A stretch of DNA of 64,000 nt from Cycas panzhihuaensis (taxonomy: Eukaryota > Cycadophyta): assembly GCA_023213395.1 (NCBI GenBank), contig CM041465.1:222463741-222527740 (forward strand), given 5' to 3'. Positions within the stretch are counted from its first letter, which is position 1. The number at the start of each line of letters is the position of its first letter. Below, in pieces: positions 46,541-62,199 of this stretch. Both the position numbers and the translations under genes were made by a program. Below the pieces are notes generated by a model. The model saw only the letters and a program-made list of their open reading frames with translations, was not told the DNA's origin and did not search any database.

Positions 46541-49054
46541 TGTTTCCCTATTGGGAATGGACTCGGGACGCATCGACACAGGTTTGTTCAGGTATATGTT
46601 TTCACTTTTCTTACTTATGATTGCTAAGGTGATTTGGAGTAATTTGATTGACATATGCCTGCCTACACGCATTTGCTTGACTGCTTGCTCATAATGCATG
46701 TGCCTAACGGCACCCTTCAGCCTATGACGACTCACAATGGGCATTCCTCGGTAATGCGACACCGTATGGCGACAACCACTCACGATGTCTCCATGGTCTC
46801 TCGGGATGCTCCTGCCAGCTCGTTTGTGCTTATTGCCACATGCCACTTATGTTGCAAATCCTTTCTAAGTTCGATTTAATCCTTAGTTAGGACTCTTTGC
46901 ATTGTTTTGGGTACTTGCCCACCGCTTGGGCATTCCTCGATTGTTCCCATTCATGATTAGCCTCTATTTTTGCCTCAAAACGATTTTGTTGCTTATTTTT
47001 CTCTTTCTTTTTAAAATTTTGTCTGTGACAAACTTAGCTACCACGAGTTTGTAAGCGGTGCATCATGCAGTAACTTAGCTGCAAGTTTGCCGCAGACGAT
47101 CGCTTAAAATTTGAAAAAGAGAAACCACGCGACGATGGCCGATTTTTTCGTGAATCTGCGTGGCTCGAACGATCGAGGCGCCCAAGGCCCCAACGTTCAC
47201 TTGCTATGCCCAAGGCATAAAAGCCTTTTTCACTCATTTGCTACATATTATTGAGAATTCTTCAACTCACTTTTCAAGACTCCCAAGAAAAAACTCTCTA
47301 TTAGAAACCAAAAGAAAGAGTGACAAGAAAGCTTCTCCCATGCTAGCTTGGACAGATACAGAGGGCTGCTTATTGGAGTTGCGGGCCATCACGCCCTCAC
47401 GAGCTCCATTACAAGCACCATCTCTCCTCACAAAGATCCAAGGCTTTAAGAGGTTTTCTTCATCAAAATCCACTCCAAAGACCCGTTCTCAAGCTCCCAA
47501 CTTGCATAAGGCTCTACTCTTCCACTCTCATGCAAAGGACATTCAACTCCACTTCTTGGACACCTTGGGCCGCCCAAGTTGCTAAGTGCCTACATGCACT
47601 CATACTTCTCCATTCAAGGTATTTATTGGCTCTATTAGTGCTTTTTGCTTGTTTTTTCCATTGAGTTGCTTGCAAATTCTTTCCTCTTGTTTGCATGCAC
47701 TTCCTTTGAGTTTCTTTTGGCCGTTTGATGCATATAACCTTAGTAGTTGTGGCTTACTAGAGCCGCCCTAGGTTAGGCGCATTTTCTTGTGATTTCCTAA
47801 AACTCATCCTCTCCCACCGAGTTCCCTCTTTTGCCATTTTCTAAGCTAGCCAAGATAAAGGGCTTTTACGAGGATTTGAGGGAGATAAAGGTGGTTCCGG
47901 TCCCCATTGCCGTCCTTCTCCCAAGGGTTCCGCCCCTTATCCTCTCTCCCTTTATCACCCGTGCTTTCTTAGGAGACGGGCCAGAGAAACCTTGGAGGGT
48001 TGGCTTGAGTCTCCTCATTGGCGTAGGCCATTTGTTATCACACGACCCATCTTGTTGCATGCTAGCATTGTTTCCCTATACCGTGGAGACCTCTCGTGGG
48101 TGAGTTAGCCATCCCGAGGCTACACTCAATCCTATTCAAAGGCATTTTATGGTGTATGACGGCCCGCATATGTGTCGCGCGGCTTTGTTTCCTTTCCATT
48201 ATATGTGGGTGCTTAACTACGTCTAGCTAGCCTAGTTGATTTCATTTTCACAGATACATATACATATATCTCGCTTGGTTTGGTAGCCTCTCTCCCGAGA
48301 GGAGGGTGTTCTCTCTGGTTGTGTGCAGGATCGCTTGAGAGGGAGGGGTGCGCGAGGTCAACCCGTTCTTGGGTCCGACCGTCACGAGGCACGCCTTTCC
48401 CTTTTTGGTTGTTTTGAGCTTTACTTTCCGCTCTTTCAGTTTGTTAGTTCTTGCATGCTCTCGGGGAGGTAAGTGAACCCCCTTCGATGCCTTTGATCGA
48501 CGTTGCATGCGCGGAAGACGGAGGGAAGGAGCGCGACCGAGGAGGGAAACCCAGATTCTGCTTCTGACCGTGTCCTGGTATTTCTCGCGTGTCTTTCGTG
48601 TTTACTTTGTGTTTTTACGCTTCGTTGCATTTACTTTGATCTGTAAAGGAACATAAGGGAAAGAAAGAAAAAATAAATCGTTTACTTTACATTTGCTTTC
48701 TTGTACTTCTTTATTACATTGCATGACATAGTAGTGTAGGTCCCATTTACCTATACCCCTTAGCCACACTTACCCCTTACTCCGTGACACGTTTGGTTGA
48801 TTGCCCCTCGCCGCCTTCTCATTGCCTTGAGAAGCCGCGACGCGTCGAGGTTCTTTCCCTTCCCGCCATCCGGGGGTAGGAAGGCCTCGTCTTGCACGGC
48901 TACCTGGAAGCAACCAGGCACCTTGCAGCCCGTGCAAGGCGCCACAAGACGGACGTCCTGCGAGGTATGATCCTCGCTAGTTAGCCTGCTTAGTATATTG
49001 TTTCTATGCCCTTCCCGCTAGGCGTTGGATCATTGCCCTGCGAAGAGCGTTTCA
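46541..49054 (+). repeat. 3' LTR of element C
   Basis: 2514 bp, TGTTTCCC...GCGTTTCA, followed by GAAGT. Confidence 0.95.
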
Positions 49055-49059
49055 GAAGT

Positions 49060-49231
49060 ATATCATCATTTCATTAGAGAAAAGATCTAGAATAAAGAGA
49101 TAGACTTATAATATTGTAGTAGTGACCAATGAGTTGTAAACATTTTCACAAAACTATTATCAAAAGATAAATTTTAATATTTCAGAGATTTTCGTGGAAT
49201 GAAAAATAAAGGATAAAGCATTAAGGAAGGG
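49060..49231 (+). pseudogene. Copia A RNase H 3' end and purine tract
   Basis: Continues from 39057 with YHHFIREKI and, after stops, VNIFTKLLSKDKF (the copia ADIFTKPL signature) and FRDFRGMK. The purine tract AAGGAAGGG (49223-49231) precedes the 3' LTR. Confidence 0.8.
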
Positions 49232-49441
49232 CATTAGAATATTAATGTTTTATCCTAAGTCTTGTACTAAGGTGATCTTTATGAAAATTTAGGGTTATAT
49301 GTTATTGGCCCTCTTTTGTATTAGAGTGGCACTTATCATACATATATTGGATTCTTTATGTAAATCAATAGTATATAGGAGAGATAATTTCTCTCTTATA
49401 ATCAATGAAGATCATTCATTTTTTAAATCTAATTCTCTACA
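49232..49441 (+). repeat. 3' LTR of copia A
   Basis: 210 bp, matching 26725-26935; the first TG reads CA. Confidence 0.85.
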
Positions 49442-49446
49442 TAGTA

Positions 49447-50510
49447 ATCAATAAAATCATAATTTGTTCCAAGTTATCAATCCCCCTAATATATGGCGTG
49501 TTAGATGTTTTGACCAATGTATCTTACTTCACCAAAATTGATCTTAAAACCAATTATTATTATATTTAGATTCAAAAAGATGATGAATGGAAGATAACCT
49601 TCAAAAAAAGAGATGGATTAGATAAGTGGATAATCATGCTATTCAAAATATTAAATGCCCCAAGCATATTTATGAAGCTAATGAACACCATTATGTGCCA
49701 TATATTAGCAAGTTTGTAGTTGTCTATTTTGATGATATTTTGATATATGATAAAACCAAGGAGTATTTAATACACTTAAGGATGGTGTTAGACATGTTAA
49801 CGGTACAAAAGCTATATGTGAACTTGAAGAAATACAAGTTTATATAGAGTAGTCTAGTATTTTTGGGATTTGTAATATCCCAAGATGGGTTACATATGGA
49901 TGAGGAGAAAATTAAAGTTATTGTTGAATGGTCTATATCTTAGAATGTGATAGAGGTAAGGAGCTTCTATGGTTTAGCCATATTTTATAAGAAGTTTATT
50001 AGAAATTTTAGTGGTATCATTACTCCTTTGACAGATTATACTAAGATAAAGGAATTTATCTGGAATAAGGCAGTAGAGTAGAGCTTCAAGTTGATGAAAT
50101 AAAAGGTGATAAAGGTACTTGCATTAGAACCACCAAATTTTAAAAAGGTGTTTGAGGTCAACTATGACACTTTACATATGGCCACTGGAGTCATATTGAG
50201 TGAAGAAGAAGGCCAATAGTACACTATAATAAGAAGTTGAATGAGCTAAGGAAGAAGTATTCTACCTATGATATAAAATTCTATACTAATATGTAGGGAC
50301 TAAGGCATTAACAATATTATTTTGTCCCTAAGGAGTTTATATCATTTATAGACCATTAGGCATTATAGTATGTAAATACATAGAAAAAGTTGAATATTAA
50401 GCATACAAAGTAGGTATCATATATATAGGGCTTTACTTTCATCTTTAAGAATAAATCAAAAAATAAACCAAGTTGTTGATACATTGAGTAAATAGCTCAC
50501 ACAATGCAGA
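49447..50510 (+). pseudogene. Gypsy D reverse transcriptase 3' part and RNase H
   Basis: Resumes the frame broken at 26724. It shows YFTKIDLKTNYYYI, DDEWKITFKKRDG, NAPSIFMKLMN and FVVVYFDDILIYDKT (about 49709, intact YFDD active site). After frameshifts, RNase H motifs include FEVNYDTLHMATGVIL (about 50152) and a terminal HK/KNKSKNK stretch near 50450. The 222 bp open stretch 49626-49847 is part of this RT. Non-functional. Confidence 0.85.
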
Positions 50511-50682
50511 GTAGTTATGACAATTATTTAGTCCAATGAAAAGAGCTATAGTGAGAGGATAATATTTGAATTTTATAAGGTGAATTAGAGAAATCTAACA
50601 TGGACAAGTAGTAAGAGTTCCAACATAGTAACTCATAGGAGATGAGTTCTTTTCAAGTAGAGGAGGATGACATAAGAGTATA

Positions 50683-51341
50683 TGTGAGTTTTAAATTCAA
50701 AGGGTCAACTTGCTAAGATCATAACTTTTGATCTGGGTGTTCATTTTGGTCTTTTTATTTCTTTCTTTTAAATCATAGATATTTGAAATATATACATCAC
50801 TATAATTAACAACATTGATTATGACCTCATTTATAGTATTTTAGAACCCAAAAATGATCATATAGGGATCTGAAATGTTATTTTATGATTATCTATCACA
50901 TTTATAATATCTTGTGGATATTAGTTTTCCTAGTTGCAATATTCACTTTATATTACTTATGTTTCTATGGGGCACTTTTTATGTTTATCTGCTCATGGGT
51001 CAATTTTTTGCAAATTGGAGAACTTTTAAAAATTTACTAAAAATAATAATAATAAAGATTTTACTAAAAATGGTAAGTTTTTTATTTAAGGTTTTATTCA
51101 CTCTAAGTTAATTTCCTAATTTTAGAGTTTGGTAGTTAGGATTTTTGTATGGCCAAAGACCATGAATTTGTATAAATTTTTTATGCTGAAAACTGAATTT
51201 TTAGTTTTACTAATTTTAAAAATGAAAAAATAAGAACCTATAAAAGAAAGGTGTTCTTAAAAAGTTTGGTTCTATTTTTTAGTTTAATCTCCTTTATTTT
51301 CTTTGCATGTATATGTTGCTGAAGGAGTCACCACTCCATTA
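50683..51341 (+). repeat. 3' LTR of gypsy D
   Basis: About 659 bp beginning TGTGAGTTTT after a purine-rich stretch (AGTAGAGGAGGATGA), ending ACTCCATTA. Confidence 0.8.
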
Positions 51342-52222
51342 ATTGATGGCCATAATTAGTTGATTATGTATCATTAAATATTCTATGGAGTAAAATGGAG
51401 AATCTTAGTCATCATAATCAACTCATTTATGTTCTATAAGAGTAAGCATATGTTTCACAGGATCAAAGTCCTACTTAATATTAAAAATAACTTATTTTAG
51501 TTGTTATAAATATTCATTCATCTAAATACAATCATCTAAAACTTTATCTAAATCTTTATGATTAATAATTTTATTGTCCTTAATTTGGTCCAACTCTTAA
51601 AAGAGTGGTGTAACTACATTAATTTAAGTCCTTGCATCTACTTTGTTAGCTATATCAAATAAGAAGTACTTAATTTTTTGAAGTACTTTTGTACCAAAAT
51701 TCTTTAATAACAGAATTAAAATATCTTAGGAAAATATCTTTTGGTATATAACCAATCTAATATTTATTATCTTCTTTCGATATCCAAATGCTAATTACGT
51801 GGAATTTTGCTAAGTGATCATTAGGGACTAGTATAGCCAAAACTCTATTGGTACTATTTTTAAGTACCGGGTATGTTTAGAATATTGCATATGCTTTTAG
51901 AGGCTAGTATCACCTTCATATTTTTTAAGGACATATGACTAATACTTCTACTTTAAGTTAAATTTTCTCTAAAAGAATTGAATAGAATCTAAGAATGTTT
52001 GCCATGATCACTAATATGTATGCCACTAATTGAATATATATCTCCCCTCAATGCTTATGTCTAGTATTAAATAAGATCAAAGGATGGATATTTCTTTATA
52101 TCATAATTATTTTACACCATATAATTCAATGTTTGATCATCATTTTCTCTAATTTCATCAAGCTCTTATATGAAAACTAATTTCATGAGGAAACAAGATC
52201 GATAATCTTTATACTTTCTTTT
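51342..52222. other. AT-rich intergenic sequence
   Basis: No gene or complete element recognised; a minus-strand protein-like stretch near 51500-51720 was not identified. Confidence 0.4.
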
Positions 52223-52817
52223 TGATGTAATATCCAATTATATTTTATATCAATCCTAATCCCTTCCATACTCTCTCATGTATTTTATGAATATTATATT
52301 ATGATCACTTTAAATAATGTGCTATTTAAGGAAATATGCTAGCACACAAAGGTTGATGTAAGGGTTCTTACATCAGATGAGAGATGTTATACGTATATAC
52401 ATGATTCTTTAAATAATTTAATGTTTGGCCATTCTCCCATCAATCCATTATATATCATACTTTTTTTTTTTGATATGGTAAAAATAATATTATAGGGGTT
52501 TTAACTGGGTCTCCAAACCCTGTACATCAAAGCTAACTGGCTTAGCAAATATGACCATGACAGGCCCATGGTCTAGCCCAATAAAATCTCCCGACCTCCT
52601 CAGTCTACCTCCCCCCATTATATATCATACTTGTACACACTTTTTTTTTTGTGTTTCATCAATCCATCTTACACTCATCTCATCATCTATTTATTATCTA
52701 TTTTTAGGTCCATTTCTATTTTTATAGCTTCTGCATTTTATGTCCTAAGTTTTTGGTATCATAGCATTCATCTCTAAATATATCTTTGTGGTATCAAAGT
52801 GAATACCACAACCAACA
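52223..52817 (+). repeat. 5' LTR of element G (carrying a SINE-like insertion)
   Basis: Starts TGATGTAATATCC and ends ACCAACA. Aligns with 55502-55925 except for the insertion at 52463-52632. Confidence 0.8.
52463..52614 (-). mobile_element. SINE-like insertion with 18 bp target-site duplication
   Basis: A 152 bp segment ending, on the minus strand, in a poly(A) tail (plus-strand T-run). It is flanked by the direct repeat CCATTATATATCATACTT (52445-52462 and 52615-52632). The 3' LTR of the same element (around 55725) has the site unoccupied. A minus-strand GGTTTGGAGACCC resembles a Pol III B box (GGTTCGANNCC). The long variable duplication and tail indicate LINE-type target-primed insertion. 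Family not identified. Confidence 0.75.
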
Positions 52818-55501
52818 TTATGGTATCATATCCTATGGCTACATCCTTAGGAGGATATATTTTGAGCCTATTCTTTCAGTTTTTTAGAGCTTTTTAAAAT
52901 TATTTTTAGAGAACTTATAGTGCCAAGTTTTAACCTATCATCATACCTTTGTTTTTTAAAGAAAATTTTTAAAAATGTCAAGGTTGTTTTATCACATGTT
53001 CATTAAATATTTTAGGGTTGTTATGTTGTAAAATATTAAACTTTTTAAGGCTAATTTATTATTTTTCTAAAGATTATTTGAAGAAAAATATTATTGCTTT
53101 ATTATTATTTTTAAATAAAAAGAGAGGTTGTTTTAACCTACTCACAAGTTTTTTTAATCTATTGTAAAACTTGTTTTAAATCTGTAGGAAACAAAAGAAT
53201 ATATAGAAAAAATGACAGATTATGTATGTTGAAAAATATATTTTTATGACCTATCTTTTTTTTTATATATAGGCCCATAAGTATATCATATATAAGTGTT
53301 ATAAGAGGTTATAAAAAGGCCTTTTCCTAAGTTATTATTTTTGGAAAAAATAGAAGCAAAAGAGCCATAATTATAGGCCTAATCACCCTATAACTACAAT
53401 AAATTTGTTGCTAGAAAAAAATGTGATTATAATGGATATTTTATGCCTATTTTTAAGGCCATTATGAGTGCCCCATGACTAGGATTCACTACTAGAATGA
53501 GGACCATTGTTGATATAAAAAAATGTAAATATTAAGCCTATTGAGAAGCCTGCATTTTCTTCATTATGATATTATTTGGTTAGGGTCAATTGAGTTTGTA
53601 CATTAGCAATACTCCCCACAACTTTGATATGTTCTTCCATAAAAAATTATATGTGTTGTAATAAGGAAAATCATGTTTATGAAATTTAATGTATCTACCT
53701 GGCTACATGATGCTTTTTTTTAAAGCAAAAGGGAAGAAAGTTTATGTTGATGGCAAGTTGAGGTAATGAGTGGACACTTATCCCTATTGTAGTTAATCCA
53801 AAATCATTTAAAACCCTTTGATTAAAACATCTACTCATGTGAGGGTATCTAATGCGAACATTTGTGGAAACTCATCCCATTTGGGGCATTTAGAGCAAGT
53901 GCCACTTCTATAGATATGTGGACCATTATGGCACCTAGGGTAAAGAAAAGGAAATAAATCATATATTAGAGAAAAAAAAAAGGAAAAATTAGGGCTACAC
54001 ATATGGCAAACAACCCAAACTAGAAAGTTATGAAGCACATTGCCAAACAAGTAAATAGAGAGTGTGTAATCACAAAGAACAAGAGGATGGCAAAAGAAAA
54101 CCCTACACACAATGAAGAAGGTGAATGACGAGGATGAAAATTTAGTACAATAGATGAAAAGCCTACAAATGAAGAGGATGCAAAAATAATAAGCCCCATA
54201 GATGATGCATAAAAAGATTACAAAGAACTCTATAGATTAGATACATACAAAGATGCCTCACATAGATAGTTGAGCCACCTTACAACAATATAAACAAAAT
54301 AAAATGATAGAAACCCTAAAAAATGAGTAGCTAGATTATGTTTTAGAAATATTTTAATAAAAATAAGAATATTTCATTTTTAGTTGATGTAAAAAATTAT
54401 AAGAGGGCATTAAATATTTTTATAAAGTTAAAATTAAAATTAACTAAATTGAAATCTTTTTTCAAGTCTATAGTCCCCATAACTGGTTAACCCTTAGTCA
54501 CATGGCACATGTACATGGTCAATAACCTAGTGTAAAAGGGGCTAAGCCTCTATTTTTTATCCCCTTATAATTTTTTAAAGAGTCGTGCTCACATTTTTTG
54601 TAATGTTTTAAGCATAGAGAGTTCATTTTTTGATCTAGAAGATATACTAGATTCTTAATTTAACCCTCTTCAATTTGACAAGTCACACGAAGAATTTAGG
54701 GCTAATTTATTATAAGAAATTTAGCTCAAAATCAAGTTTTATTTTAAATGGGTCATTTTTTTATAAGTTTCTCATTATTTTTAGGTTTACTTATGCCATT
54801 TCAAAGGTTCCAAGTTACTTTACAATTATTGTATTAATGTAATGTAGCCTATAATAGGGGAGCAATATAAAAGTTTATGTCATAGGCTCTTCTTTAAGCA
54901 TTAAAGAACCCCATTCATCATTAAATTATTAAAATTTTTCATTAAGAGAGAGTAATTTGTTAATGAATTGAGTAACATCCTCTTTTATATCATTGTTATT
55001 ATATTATTAGATATTTAATAGCCCTTTGAGGCATTTGTTAGCCCGCAGAGGCAAAATTATGAGGCCATAGTGCCTTTATATAAGACGAAAAAGGTCATTT
55101 CATTGTATTTCTAATCCTAATAGATGATGATGATGTATTTTTGGGTTTATGTTCTCAAAGAAGCTACTCATAGTCCCATTTGGCAAGAGGTGGGACACTT
55201 TTTTTAATTGCTCTTACATATCTTTTCCAGTTTACTTGTTTGACACATAGGATAATATGCTCTTAAAGTGAAGTTGAATTAGCACTAATAGAACCACATA
55301 ATCAAATGTGAAAACTAGTTAATCAGTGGTCATAACAATTGGTTGCCCATGTGATTTAGTATATTGAGCACTCTTCATATGGATATTAATAATAATTTAC
55401 ATTCATTTCAAGCAATTTAGTTTCAACATATTTGAAGACCAATTTTATATTATTAATGTGACATTTTATATGATGTAATTGTATATTATAGGGGGAATAT
55501 T

Positions 55502-55925
55502 TGGTGTAGAGTTTAATCATATTTTATGTTAGTCATAATCTATTTTATAGTTCTCATGTATTTTATGAATATTATATTATGTTTATGTTAAATTGTATGA
55601 CATTTAGAAAAATATACCAATACAGAAAGGTTAACCTAAAGGATTCCCATATAAGATGAGATATCTTATAAGTATACATATAATTCTTTGAATAATTTAA
55701 AGTTTGGCCATTCTTCTACCAATCCATTATGCATAATGTGTGTACATACTCTTTTTATATGTCTCATTTATTTATCTTACACTCACTTCATCATTAATTT
55801 ATTATCTATTATTAGGTCAATTTCTATTATTATAACTTATGTATTTCATATCCCAACTCTTTGGTATCATAACATTCATGTCCAAATCCTTTTTTGTTGT
55901 ATTAAAGTGAATAACACAACCAATG
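55502..55925 (+). repeat. 3' LTR of element G
   Basis: About 424 bp, starting TGGTGTAGAGTTTAATC after the purine tract; shows the empty site of the SINE-like insertion. Confidence 0.78.
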
Positions 55926-56029
55926 TTTTTCTTCTTCCCAAACTTGTAATACATCATTCAATATTAATAATGGTAATTCTATAATGTTGAATTATAAGAA
56001 TTACTCTACTGATGAGTTAGTAAAATTGT

Positions 56030-57722
56030 TGTATGTCACTTGGCAATGATTAATATCCTCATTATAGCCTTTGGATAACTCATTTTCTATCAAGATTAAA
56101 GCAAAATCTTATTCAATTTCTTAAAATCTTTTTTTTAAAGGTATAAAAATGGCTTTGTTCCCATGTCAAAATGTCAGTTGCTATTGGTTAAGATAGAGTA
56201 CTGATCACATCCTTTGTCCCTATGGTTGACCTAATAATAATTGATAGACATTGTTCCTCAACAATAACACTCCACTTAAAACTCTACTCTAATCATGATT
56301 CCATAATATATGATAGTGAATCTTCTTAATCTTCCTTTGGGAGGAATTAGGTTTAGATCAATAACTTTAATAACAATTAGGGATTACTCTAAAGTTGGCA
56401 TTCCTAATTGTATCAATTTTTTCTCTGGCATGACATTAACTTGTGAGCCAAAGTTGGCTATAGCATCTTATAATAGGAAGTCATGTAATTAAATGTTAAT
56501 CAAAGGTTCAAAGTCTTTACACTTTGATGTCACCCTCTTTGTCATTTACTTAACTTGTTAAATACTCATCAATGGGGGTTATATAATATCTAATTTATCA
56601 TGTCCAAATAGTTATACCATCTATGTGATCATTGATATAACTAGTGTAAGCAACTTTTAAGTCTTCTATATGTCTCTAACTTCATTACATGATCATCTCA
56701 ATACTAGGAGTAATAATACTTCCTCCTCATTCTAATAGGATTACTAAGCTCAAAATTCATTTTGGGCTTCTTTGAAATATGACTTTTGTATTTTAGGATA
56801 TAGATACTTACTTGTTTTCCCTCAATAATTTTATTAAATCATCCTTAAATGTCCCATTGGTCTATCATGATTATATTATCCTATTATCCCTTCTCTTGTC
56901 ATTTAATTCATCTATTTATAATAGTGTGATCTAGAACTACATTGCAATCATGTTGGTGACTCTAAATCCTTATAACTACCACATGATGGATGACTTTATA
57001 TTTTCCTTTTATCTTTTACAACATGACTAGTAGTCCATTATTTCACAATTACCATGCCCATAGATAAATGACTTTGAGTTGATTGAATGGATAAGTCCTT
57101 TATACATATCTCTAATTTCTACATTTGTAGAATTAGATGATTTTCATTTGATCTAGGTTTATACTTATTCTTAGTTATCTTGGTCTTTATTATGTCCCAT
57201 TCTTACCTTTCAGATAGAAATGATAATCATGAGTATTATGCATCTTGCCATTATAAATATAACAAAATTGCCCAAGCATACTTAGGTGGCTATTTATTAT
57301 AACTTTCTAAGAGAACTCTTCTATTAAATTTCCATAAGCTTTATGGATATGATAATATAATTATCCTATGGGAGATGTCGACTTTGTTTGATATATCATC
57401 AATGGATTTTACTATAGTTACTCAAATGCCTAATGATAGATGTTCCTTATCATTGATGTATTATTTGATGGTCAATGCTCTATTTTAGAATTCTTGAATA
57501 CACCTAACATGTGGCACTCCTCTTTATAGTGGCCTCGTTCATAGTTTATGCACCATATATTTTATCTATACAATTGCTCTTTACTTATTACATTCAATTT
57601 CTATAGCACTTAATTCAATTGATCTATAATTTATGGAAATGTTTGCATCAATGGGGGTACTTCCATTTTACCTTTTAATTCCATTGATATTAAAAATATA
57701 TAACATTATAGCTATGATACCA
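56030..57722 (-). pseudogene. Minus-strand gypsy-type gag-protease relic with primer-binding site
   Basis: The minus-strand frame at about 56480-56320 reads NFGSQVNVMPEKKLIQLGMP and, after a stop, IPPKGRLRRFTI. It resembles the pepsin-like domain of plant gypsy Gag-Pro, where D-x-G-S-D-V-N-V-x-P-x-K is usual; here the catalytic Asp position reads Asn. A minus-strand TGGTATCATAGC at 57722-57711 looks like its primer site, so the 5' LTR should begin right of 57722. Gag between 56500 and 57700 is too decayed for motifs. Confidence 0.5.
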
Positions 57723-61822
<4,100 letters not shown>

Positions 61823-61849
61823 GTATATATATATATATATATATATATA
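61823..61849. repeat. (TA)n microsatellite, 27 bp
   Basis: Short TA dinucleotide run. Confidence 0.9.
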
Positions 61850-62199
61850 AGAACAAACATAATAATGGTGTGAGCCAAGGGTGACAATGAATGTCATGGC
61901 AGAACACATGGGTGTAGAGGCAAGGGTGAGACAACATAGGGGTTGCCTATGTGTCACCGTATAGACAACAGACAATGATAGCAGATGAGGGGGATGCCCA
62001 CACTGTGAGAGTAAAATGAAAGGGTGGTGAGGACCATACATAAGATCAGGTAGATGTTATGAACAAAGTGCTATGTATAGACACAAGTCAAGAATAGTGA
62101 GAGTTGTGTGCTAAAATACTAAGAGTAGAGTAAGGAAAATGAACTTGGTGATTGCCATAATTTAGCCTCATTAGTGGCTAACTTTTAGAGGTGCGAACA

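Larger units (their letters stand above)
39058..49054 (+). mobile_element. GC-rich non-autonomous Tat-like gypsy element C (LTRs plus gag-protease only)
   Basis: Very long LTRs (39058-41602 and 46541-49054) with TG...CA ends, and a perfect 5 bp duplication GAAGT (39053-39057 and 49055-49059). It sits in the RNase H of copia A, whose frame continues on each side (TKHIEV, then YHHFIREKI). The 4.9 kb interior encodes Gag and an aspartic-protease domain of the type found in plant Tat-lineage elements, but no RT, RNase H or integrase. This matches the described class of terminal-repeat retrotransposons with a gag domain (TR-GAG). Its GC content contrasts sharply with the AT-rich host elements. Youngest insertion in the nest. 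Confidence 0.92.
26725..49441 (+). mobile_element. Ty1/copia element A, inserted in the RT of gypsy D
   Basis: LTRs 26725-26935 and 49232-49441. Flanks are GGGCA (26720-26724) and TAGTA (49442-49446), a plausible but decayed 5 bp duplication: removing A restores the gypsy frame at exactly this point (C-R-A then I-N-K). Coding relics: gag 27640-27935 and 35502-35960, protease-integrase to 37600, RT-RNase H to 39057 and 49060-49230. Removing B and C leaves about 5.2 kb, normal for a copia element. Confidence 0.85.
24348..51341 (+). mobile_element. Ty3/gypsy element D, host of the nested cluster
   Basis: LTRs 24348-24981 and 50683-51341 share long blocks (for example TTTTGGTCT and ATTTTATGATTATCTATCA). 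A primer-binding-like site lies at 24984-24995. Gag, protease and the start of RT lie at 25240-26724; RT resumes at 49447 and RNase H ends near 50500. The 22.7 kb between is copia A and its own insertions, so D itself is about 4.3 kb. It lacks a recognisable integrase before the 3' LTR. Flanking duplication not resolved. Highly diverged LTRs and many stops make it the oldest member of the nest. Confidence 0.85.
52223..55925 (+). mobile_element. LTR element G without recognisable coding sequence (LARD-like)
   Basis: LTRs 52223-52817 (including a 170 bp insertion) and 55502-55925 are collinear. A primer-like site TGGTATCATATCC lies at 52821-52833, and a purine tract (ATAGGGGGAATAT) just before 55502. 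The interior (52834-55501) has no gag or pol I can identify. A block at 54454-54720 resembles the leader of element E. The flanking duplication may be CTTTT/TTTTT, not certain. This fits a large non-autonomous element. Confidence 0.75.

Noticed and set aside
24343-51346. Target-site duplication for gypsy D
   Set aside because: The flanking bases (GCATC and ATTGA) do not match; ends too decayed to place exactly.
53835-54110. 91-residue minus-strand frame inside element G
   Set aside because: Low-complexity hydrophobic composition, no motif; probably chance.
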